64,000 nt of DNA from the NCBI RefSeq assembly GCF_014489555.1, contig NZ_CP060784.1:1488001-1552000 (forward strand), written 5' to 3'. The translations under genes and the position numbers were made by a program. Shown here piece by piece: positions 57,601 to 64,000 of the stretch. How positions within the stretch are numbered: the stretch's first letter is position 1; each line of letters starts with the position of its first letter. This DNA is from Hymenobacter qilianensis (GTDB lineage Bacteria; Bacteroidota; Bacteroidia; Cytophagales; Hymenobacteraceae). Below the pieces are notes generated by a model. It had not been told where the DNA came from, made no database searches, and was given only the letters and a program-made list of their open reading frames with translations.

Positions 57601-58090
57601 ATATGGCCCGAAGTTGAAAGTCGTGGCGGCCCGCATTCAGCAGATGACGCCCGAGGAAATCAGTACGCTGGAATCAACAGGAACACTGGTTGTAGAAATA
57701 GGAGGGGAGCAGCTGAATTTGGCCCCCGATGACGTAGAAATCCGCACCGACGACCTGCCCGGCTGGCTCGTAGCCACCGACGGTCCGCTTACCGTGGCCC
57801 TCGATGTGACCCTGACTGACGAGCTGCGCCGCGAAGGTGTAGCCCGTGAATTGGTTAATCGTCTGCAAAACCTGCGCAAGGACAGCGGCCTCGAAGTACA
57901 GGACAAAATCCGCATCACGCTAGGCGGCGAGCAGCCCGATCTGGCGGCCGCCGTGCAGTTCTTCGGCGACTATATCCGCACCGAAACCCAGGCACTTTCG
58001 CTCACCTTCAATCCGGAGCTGACGGGCGGCGTGACGCTGGAGTTTGATGACTACAGCGTGCCGGCTCAGCTTGAGGTGGTAACTGCTTGA
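54647..58090 (+). CDS. ileS: Isoleucyl-tRNA synthetase, eukaryote-like type
   Basis: 1147 residues, as expected for the long type. Class I signature region [16 protein letters not shown], editing domain [16 protein letters not shown], tRNA-binding [20 protein letters not shown], and KMSKS-type loop [14 protein letters not shown]. It charges tRNA-Ile and edits valine. The long form in other bacteria is less sensitive to mupirocin, but this cannot be judged here. A segment around 55300-55640 has lower GC than its surroundings. Two six-G sites (EFGGRLV, TAGGQID) are in frame. Confidence 0.96.
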   Translation: [1147 protein letters not shown]

Positions 58091-58247
58091 TACTGAATAG
58101 CCAACCGAGCCGTAAAAAGCTCGGTTGGTATAACCTCGCACAAAGCATTGTAGGGTGCGTTTAAAGTCGTTCAAAAACCCGTAAATCAGGCCCAAAACGG
58201 CACAAAAAGCCCTCTGGAGCTTGTACTCAAGCGTTATTAGCACAAGA

Positions 58248-58894
58248 ATGAAGTACTGGAAATATTACTTGCTGGCCTTACTAGTTATCCTCATCGATCA
58301 GGTCTCGAAATGGGCGGTGCACGCGTACATGGAGCCAGGAATGCCGGGCGAGATTCCGCTGCTGGGCGACTGGTTTAAGCTCCATTACACCCTGAATCCG
58401 GGCATGGCCTTCGGGGTTGAGCTGCCCGCCCCTTACGGCAAGATCATCCTGACGACTTTTCGACTGGTAGCCGTCACGTTTATTGCCTATCTCATTCGCA
58501 AACACAGTTTTCGGCATACACATCCCGGCCTGCTGGCCTGTGGGGGCTTATTTTGGGCGGCGCCATCGGTAACCTGATCGACTCCATGTTCTACGGCGTG
58601 ATCTACAACAACGCGCCTTTTGAAGCTCCCACACCCTGGCTGCATGGGCAGGTAATCGACATGATTTATCTGGACCTGTACGAAGGCTTTTTGCCGATGA
58701 GCTGGCCGCTGATTGGTGGTTCTCACCTCTCACTGTGGCCCATTTTCAACATCGCCGACTCAGCTATTTTTATCGGTGTGGCCCTCATTCTGCTCAATCA
58801 AAGCAAGTTCTTCCAGCACGAAGACTCGCCGACGAAAACCGTAGTACCCCACCGCGACACCGAGCCTACTTCGACTGAGCACGTTCAGCTGTAG
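58248..58894 (+). CDS. lspA: Lipoprotein signal peptidase (one frameshift)
   Basis: 215 residues after repair, start ATG 58248 ([20 protein letters not shown]). Four membrane helices. Five G at 58542-58546 should be six: [20 protein letters not shown] then restores the first catalytic Asp block, and [15 protein letters not shown] holds the second. It removes signal peptides from lipid-modified prolipoproteins. Because the gene is essential in most bacteria with many lipoproteins, a real break is unlikely. The C-terminus is longer and hydrophilic. Confidence 0.92.
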
Positions 58895-58941
58895 CGCTTA
58901 GTTTATCCTCCTAAAAGCTAACTGTCGCTTTAAAAGTAGTT

Positions 58942-59038
58942 GTCATCCTGACGCAGGAAGGACCTTATCTAAGCCAGAAAGATGATCGTTACAACGACTC
59001 TCTTTGGCCCGATAAGGTCCTTCCTGCGTCAGGATGAC
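58942..59038. repeat. Large inverted repeat, REP-like
   Basis: GTCATCCTGACGCAGGAAGG at 58942 starts an arm (GTCATCCTGACGCAGGAAGGACCTTAT, continuing imperfectly) mirrored by ...AAGGTCCTTCCTGCGTCAGGATGAC ending 59038. It lies between lspA and the ABC protein. Confidence 0.85.
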
Positions 59039-59129
59039 AAGCGGTTTTATCATTGACAACCGTTTTTAAGTAGCTTTGGTGAGAGCCAATCGCTTCCCCA
59101 ACAAACACCTTATCTAGCTTATCCACTCC

Positions 59130-61055
59130 GTGCAGCCTCTCCTCACCGTCTCCAATCTTACCATTGACTTCACCTCTCACCGCGGCGATGTGCGGGCGGT
59201 GAATGACGTGTCGTTTGAGTTGCGCCGGGGCGAGACGCTGGCTATTGTGGGTGAATCGGGCTCGGGAAAGTCGGTGACATCTCTGGCGCTGATGGGGCTG
59301 ATACAAATGCCCCCCGGCCGCGTCACTACTGGCCAGACGCGGTTTCAGTCAGAGGAGTTGGGTGAAGTGGACTTGCTGAAGCTATCTGATGAGCAGTTGC
59401 GGCGGGTGCGGGGCAACGAGATTTCGATGATTTTTCAGGAGCCGATGACCTCGCTCAACCCCGTGCATACCTGCGGGGCCCAAGTGGTGGAAGCATTGCG
59501 CTTGCATACATCGCTGTCCTCTAAAGAAGCCGAAGCCCGAACCATCGAGCTCTTTGCTACCGCGCAGCTGCCACGGCCGGAGAAAATCTTCAAAGCCTAT
59601 CCGCACGAAATCTCTGGGGGGCAAAAACAGCGGGTGATGATTGCCATGGCTATGGCCTGCAACCCCGCTATCCTCATCGCCGACGAGCCCACCACTGCTC
59701 TCGACGTAACGGTGCAGGCCCGCATGCTCCAGCTCATCGACGACCTGCGGCGCCAGAATAACACAGCAGTTCTCTTCATTACTCACGACTTAGGAGTAGT
59801 TGCTGAGATTGCTGACCGCATCCTGGTTATGTATCGGGGAAAGGTGGTAGAGCAGGGCCTTGTGCTCGATATTTTCACCAACCCTCAGCACCCCTACACA
59901 AAGGGCCTTTTGGCCTGTCGACCCAAGCTCTCTGTGGGTAAGCAGCGTTTGCCCGTTGTAGCCGATTTTATGACTGAAGACGCTTCCGGCCAACTAACCG
60001 AAATAAGCGCTTCTCAGCCCGAAGCTCCTAGCGTTGAGTTAGATAGAGCCCCGGTGCTGACCGAAAACATGCCAGTCGAAATCCCCAAAATGTTCCACGG
60101 GGAACATTTTACGCCTGTTTCTGGCTTAAAATCGACTTCAGAATCCGCTATTTCAGAGCCTACACCGGGGGTCCATTTGACTGCTGGAAACGGCTCCAAA
60201 CCAGCCGAAAAGACTGGGCCTGTCCTGCTACGGGTAGAAGGCCTAAACGTGCACTTTCCCATCCGCAAAGGCTTGTTCAATCGGACTAAAGAATACGTAC
60301 GAGCCGTGGATGGCGTGAGCTTCGACATTTACCCTGGCGAGACAGTGGGGCTAGTGGGTGAGTCAGGCTGCGGCAAGACGACGCTGGGCCGAGCCTTGTT
60401 GCGCTTAGTGGAACCAACGGCGGGTCGCATTCTGTTCGAAGGCACTGACCTGGCTACCCTGCCAGCGGGCGAGTTGCGGCGGCGGCGGCGCGAGTTCCAG
60501 ATGGTGTTTCAGGACCCCTACGCGGCGCTTAACCCAATGATGACGGTAGGAGAGGCCATCATCGAGCCCATGCAGGTGCACGGCGTGGGCGGCACCAAAC
60601 AGCAGCAAAAGGCTAAGGTGATGGAGCTGCTGCGCACCGTAGGGCTGCGCGAGGAACATTACTTGCGTTACCCGCACGAGTTCTCGGGTGGGCAGCGCCA
60701 GCGCATTTGTATTGCGCGGGCTCTGGCCTTGCAGCCCAAGTGCATCATCTGTGATGAGTCGGTGTCGGCGCTGGACGTGTCGGTGCAGGCCCAGGTACTG
60801 AATTTGCTCAACCAGCTTAAGCGGGACTTTGGCATCACCTATCTCTTCATCACCCACGACTTGTCGGTGGCTCGATTCATGTCGGATCGGCTGCTGGTGA
60901 TGAACAAAGGGCAGATTGTAGAGAGCGGACCTGCGGCTGCGGTCTATGCTAAGCCCCAGCACGAGTACACCCGCACGCTGCTCAGTGCCATCCCGAAAGA
61001 TGAGCCATCTGATATTCGGGCGGCCCAAGCTCGGAGGGCGACAGAAGTAGCGTAG
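59130..61055 (+). CDS. Two-domain oligopeptide/dipeptide ABC transporter ATPase (DppD-DppF fusion)
   Basis: 641 residues, start GTG 59130 ([14 protein letters not shown]). First ATPase: Walker [11 protein letters not shown], signature [15 protein letters not shown], Walker [15 protein letters not shown] linker of about 110 residues (270-380) follows, then a second ATPase: [48 protein letters not shown]. Such fusions power peptide or nickel importers. No permease or binding protein gene is nearby. A near-consensus parS lies in the linker. Two six-base runs (MPPGRV, ISGGQK) are in frame. Confidence 0.93.
   Translation: MQPLLTVSNLTIDFTSHRGDVRAVNDVSFELRRGETLAIVGESGSGKSVTSLALMGLIQMPPGRVTTGQTRFQSEELGEVDLLKLSDEQLRRVRGNEISMIFQEPMTSLNPVHTCGAQVVEALRLHTSLSSKEAEARTIELFATAQLPRPEKIFKAYPHEISGGQKQRVMIAMAMACNPAILIADEPTTALDVTVQARMLQLIDDLRRQNNTAVLFITHDLGVVAEIADRILVMYRGKVVEQGLVLDIFTNPQHPYTKGLLACRPKLSVGKQRLPVVADFMTEDASGQLTEISASQPEAPSVELDRAPVLTENMPVEIPKMFHGEHFTPVSGLKSTSESAISEPTPGVHLTAGNGSKPAEKTGPVLLRVEGLNVHFPIRKGLFNRTKEYVRAVDGVSFDIYPGETVGLVGESGCGKTTLGRALLRLVEPTAGRILFEGTDLATLPAGELRRRRREFQMVFQDPYAALNPMMTVGEAIIEPMQVHGVGGTKQQQKAKVMELLRTVGLREEHYLRYPHEFSGGQRQRICIARALALQPKCIICDESVSALDVSVQAQVLNLLNQLKRDFGITYLFITHDLSVARFMSDRLLVMNKGQIVESGPAAAVYAKPQHEYTRTLLSAIPKDEPSDIRAAQARRATEVA
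60091..60106. other. Candidate parS centromere site
   Basis: TGTTCCACGGGGAACA differs at one base from the common chromosomal parS pattern TGTTNCACGTGNAACA. The surrounding symmetry extends to AAAATGTTCC / GGAACATTTT. It is inside the linker of the ABC protein (residues KMFHGEHF), a place where DNA constraint can override protein constraint, and about 13.5 kb from the proposed origin. ParB genes are not in the window. Confidence 0.55.
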
Positions 61056-61513
61056 GGCTAGGCTCCTGCTCAGCGAGTCTTTGGATAGGTGATAAGCAGA
61101 TAGGCGGTCATGCAGAGCTTTCTGCGCATGAAGCAGCGACGAAGCATCTCGCGTGCTTCGTCGCAATGGTAACTTCGATCAAAAAAGGCGGACACCAGAT
61201 TGAGCATGACCGCCGATTTCCTTATCATTTTCCATACACTAACTCGCATCCTACTAGGGGCTTTTTTACTGATTGCTAAAAACAGCAACAATTACATAAC
61301 CCATCATTATCCTTAGTAAATAGTTATTATCCCTAATATTCCGTAGTATCTACTTTAGAGCAAAAAGCCCTTGCTTTCGCTCCCTTTTAACCGCCTTTCC
61401 GGCGACTTCTAATTTTTGCTTAACCCCGGAGAAACGCGCTTGCGTATACTCCAACCTACCTATACTCGGCCGCCTGCGAAAACGACAACCACTGGGCGGC
61501 ACCTTCTTTTCGA
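61056..61513. other. Intergenic region with inverted repeat, before rnr
   Basis: 458 bases. The first part holds the repeat at 61103-61214. Then AT-rich sequence (61260-61360) with TTAGTAAATAGTTATTATCC and a G4 run (CTAGGGGCTTTTTT at 61254) that resembles half a motif terminator. No further gene was seen. The stretch before 61514 probably carries the rnr promoter, but no clear -7 box. Confidence 0.5.
61103..61214. repeat. Dispersed inverted repeat, AAGCATCTCGCGTGC family
   Basis: GGCGGTCATGCAGAG... and ...GAGCATGACCGCC as outer arms, the same as at 13270, with GAAGCATCTCGCGTGCTTCG inside. It is less symmetric than the other copies. Confidence 0.75.
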
Positions 61514-64000
61514 ATGAAGAAACAAGATGAATCTTCAGCTCCCCGCGCCCCTCGCGCGAAAGCTGCCCGCGGCGAAAAAGCCGCCATTGCCCCGGTTACC
61601 AAAACGCAAGTGTTCCGGGTATTTGCCGAAAACCCCGGCAAAGTATTTTCCTATCGTCAACTCTCACGCCGCCTCGGCGTGACCACCAAAGAGCAGCGCG
61701 ATGAAGTGTTCGATCACCTCAAAGCCCTGCGCAAATCGAATCAGCTTACCCACCTCCAAAACGACGACTACCGCCTCACGGATCCTGCCGCGCTACGTGT
61801 GCAGCCTGATGCTGGCCAACGCCCTGAGCGTGGCCGCAGTCGGGGGGCAAATCTCGTCCGGATGGTGCCGCTATAGAAGCTCAGTTTGGGCAGGACCCGC
61901 TCGTGCATCGCCGCCGCGATGCTGGCTTCGACTTTCCCGGCGACGACCGTCAGCGCTTCCGCGAGCGGCCTAGCTCGGGGGGCGACATTATTATGGGAAC
62001 CGTAGCCTTGGCTACCAACAAGTACGCTTTTGTAGTAAGCGAGGAAAGCGAAAACGACATCCGCGTCTTCACCGACCGCCTGAAGTTTGCTATGAACGGC
62101 GACACGGTGCGCGTACGTCTGCGCGGTGAGCGCGACGGCCGCCCGGTGGGCGACGTGCTGGAAGTGGTGAAGCGGGAGCGCGAAGAAATAGTAGGCCAAC
62201 TGACGGTGCAAAACGCCGGCTTCGGCTTTGTGTCGCCCGACCATCGCAAGCTGTACTTCGATGTATTTGTGCCCAACGAAGGCCTCAAAGAAGCCCGTAG
62301 CGGCGAGAAGGTACTCGTGCGCATTACGGAGTGGCCCGAGGACCCCGGACGTCAGCCAGTGGGCGAAATCGTGCGTTCCTTTGGGCAGGCTGGAGAGAAC
62401 GAAGCCGAGATCAACGCCATCATGGCGGAGTTCGGGTTGCCGTTCGAGTTTCCCCAGGATGTAGAAGAAGAGTCGGAGGAAATTTCGGACCGCATTCAGG
62501 AAGACGAAATTGCCCGCCGCCGCGACTTCCGCGACATCACCACCTTCACCATTGACCCCGCCGACGCCAAGGACTTTGATGACGCGCTATCCATCCAAAA
62601 GCTGGAAAATGGCAACTGGGAAATCGGTGTTCACATTGCCGACGTGACCCACTATGTGCGGCCCGAATCAATGCTGGAGCGCGAAGCCCGTCACCGCGCG
62701 ACTTCGGTTTACCTTGTAGACCGCGTGATTCCGATGCTGCCCGAGCGCCTGTCGAACGGCCTGTGCTCGTTGCGGCCTAATGAAGACAAGCTGACCTTCT
62801 CGGCCGTGTTTGAGCTGGACGACAACGGTAAGCTTTACGACTCGTGGTTTGGCAAAACCATCATCCACTCCGACCGCCGCTTTGCTTACGGTGAAGCGCA
62901 GGAACGCATTGAAACGGGAGAGGGCGACTTTGTTGAAGAGGTAAATACGCTGAACAACATTGCCAAAAAGCTCCAGGCTCAGCGCTTCAAGAAAGGCGCC
63001 ATTGGTTTCGAGACGCAGGAGGTAAAATTCCAGCTAGACGAGAACGGTAAGCCGGTAGGCGTGTACGTGAAGGAACGTCAGGATGCGCATAAGCTCATCG
63101 AAGAGTTTATGCTGCTGGCTAACCGCAAGGTGGCCGACTTTGTGTTCCAGAAAAAGAAGACCAAGCCGCGCTTCACCATGGTGTATCGTACCCACGATGC
63201 GCCCGATGCCGACCGTCTGCAGAACTTCGCTTTGTTCGCCAAAAAGTTTGGCCACGACCTGAACTTGGAGAACCCCAAGAAGCTCAGCAACGAACTGAAC
63301 AGCCTATCGGAAAACGTGGTTGGTAAGCCTGAGCAGAACGTGATTCAGACCTTGGCTATCCGTACCATGGCCAAGGCCAAGTACACAACGGAGCCGTTGG
63401 GTCACTTCGGCTTGGCCTTCGACCACTATTCGCACTTTACTTCGCCCATCCGTCGCTACCCCGATATGATGGCGCACCGCCTGTTGGAACACTACCTGCA
63501 GGGGGCAAAAACGTGGAAGCCGAGCCCGTGGAAGAAGAGTGCAAGCACTCCTCCGAGCGCGAGAAGCTAGCCGCCAATGCCGAGCGCGCCAGCATCAAGT
63601 ACAAGCAAGTGGAGTACATGGCTGCCCGCGTCGGTGAGCAGTTTAAAGGCGTAGTATCGGGCCTCACGGAGTGGGGCATGTACGTGGAAGTTGAGGAGAA
63701 TAAGTGCGAAGGCATGATCCGCATCAGCGACATTCCCGGCGACTTCTTCGAGCTAGACAAGGACAACTACCGCCTCGTTGGTCAGCGTAGCAAACGCATC
63801 ATTCAGTTCGGCGACGAGCTGCAAGTTATTGTGAAAGCGGCCAACCTACTCGACCGCACTATCGACTTCGAACTGGTAGATGAGCGCCCTATGTCGCAGC
63901 GCCGCAACGATGCTCCCCGCCGTGAAGAGAGCGGCCGTGGCCGTCGGTCGGAGCGAGGACCTGAGCGCGAGCGTGGCGGCAAAAGCAGTGGTGGCCCAGG
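61514..64000 (+). CDS. rnr: Ribonuclease R (two frameshifts, cut by right edge)
   Basis: About 829 codons are seen, with no stop before the edge. The N-terminus is basic (MKKQDESSAPRAPRAKAARG), then a winged-helix domain (VFRVFAENPGKVFSYRQL). At 61842-61847 six G should be seven: the text then reads RGGKSRPDGAAIEAQFGQDP and joins GFDFPGDDR. The cold-shock domains follow, then the RNB catalytic core FTIDPADAKDFDDALS. At 63501-63505 five G should be six (LQGGKNVEAEPVEEE), after which the core ends in HYSHFTSPIRRYPD and the S1 domain GLTEWGMYVEVEENKCEGM. The basic tail RRNDAPRREESGRGRR is still open at the edge. It is a 3'-5' exoribonuclease. Confidence 0.92.

Larger units (their letters stand above)
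2962..63505. repeat. Dispersed GGGGGGC motif, first and last copies
   Basis: Reading both strands by eye I find about 55-60 copies across the window, including five-G copies that the reading frame says should have six. On the G strand the consensus is T or C, six G, C, then three or four A/T. Every intact six-base run I found has the C. Coding examples use different frames (LGGK, AGGQ, WGA, RGAK on the G strand; LPPN, FAPQ on the C strand), so the constraint seems to be on DNA. Intergenic copies include 2962-2967, 10576-10581, 18312, 21066, 41508, 46822, 48005 and 51856. Inverted pairs make terminators. The function is unknown. Confidence 0.7.

Noticed and set aside
61254..61267. Half-terminator CTAGGGGCTTTTTT before rnr
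   Set aside because: No matching arm was found upstream, so I do not call a terminator.
7213..63505. Programmed -1 ribosomal frameshifting at GGGGGC as a general system
   Set aside because: Pro CCC or Gly GGG could slip by one base, but breaks occur on both G-sense and C-sense runs, many equal runs are in frame and would be harmed by slippage, no stimulatory stem is evident, and non-coding hairpin arms show the same length noise. Error is simpler; I keep slippage only as an alternative.
1..64000. CRISPR array, tRNA, rRNA or insertion sequence
   Set aside because: I saw no regularly spaced direct repeats, no cloverleaf with CCA, no rRNA core words and no transposase. A tRNA scan was not possible, so a missed tRNA cannot be fully excluded.

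Overview
The window looks like part of a Bacteroidota chromosome, most likely from a Hymenobacter-like member of the Cytophagales. Evidence for this is a PorP/SprF and GldJ pair (type IX secretion and gliding), a fused DAHP synthase-chorismate mutase, a eukaryote-like IleRS, GC-rich codon use, starts without Shine-Dalgarno sequences, and some TAnnTTTG -7 boxes. The genus is inferred from gene content only.

Layout. 1-13 kb: a TlpA-like thioredoxin protein (cut by the edge), radA, a soluble cyclic-nucleotide-domain histidine kinase next to a response regulator fused to a flavin reductase, envelope proteins, an acyltransferase and a carotenoid-desaturase-like oxidoreductase. 13.4-17.9 kb: a minus-strand phenylalanine/tyrosine operon (pheA, aminotransferase, tyrA, DAHP synthase-chorismate mutase) preceded by two leader peptides rich in Phe and Tyr, each followed by its own terminator. 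18-31 kb: an ECF sigma/anti-sigma pair, dodecin, fumarase, DHH phosphoesterase, small enzymes and a large AsmA protein. 31-46 kb: T9SS/gliding genes, comF, exonuclease III, a DUF4175 protein, an RsbW-like kinase, ybeY, mnmG (gidA), a methyltransferase and an Ig-like lipoprotein. 46.3-48.0 kb: two clusters of DnaA boxes around two small genes, which I read as oriC. 48-64 kb: a phosphate transporter, glyS, an RND exporter, ileS, lspA, a two-ATPase peptide ABC protein carrying a near-consensus parS site, and rnr (cut by the right edge).

Two sequence-wide signals stand out. First, every run of six or more G or C that I found is GGGGGGC (or GCCCCCC), usually with an A/T-rich flank, at about one copy per kb, inside and outside genes. 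Inverted pairs of it form many of the terminators, and its strand preference changes near the proposed origin. Second, 15 genes, many of them housekeeping, are interrupted by frameshifts. There are 21 shifts, all one-base contractions of G/C runs, and 19 of them lie in this GGGGGGC motif. Restoring one base at each gives a complete conserved protein whose length divides by three. Base-calling or assembly error in homopolymers is the simplest explanation, so I annotate these genes as intact with likely sequence errors rather than as pseudogenes.

The best-supported biology that is not routine is the tandem attenuator in front of pheA and the bipartite origin with nearby gidA and parS. I saw no CRISPR array, rRNA, tRNA, transposase or prophage.
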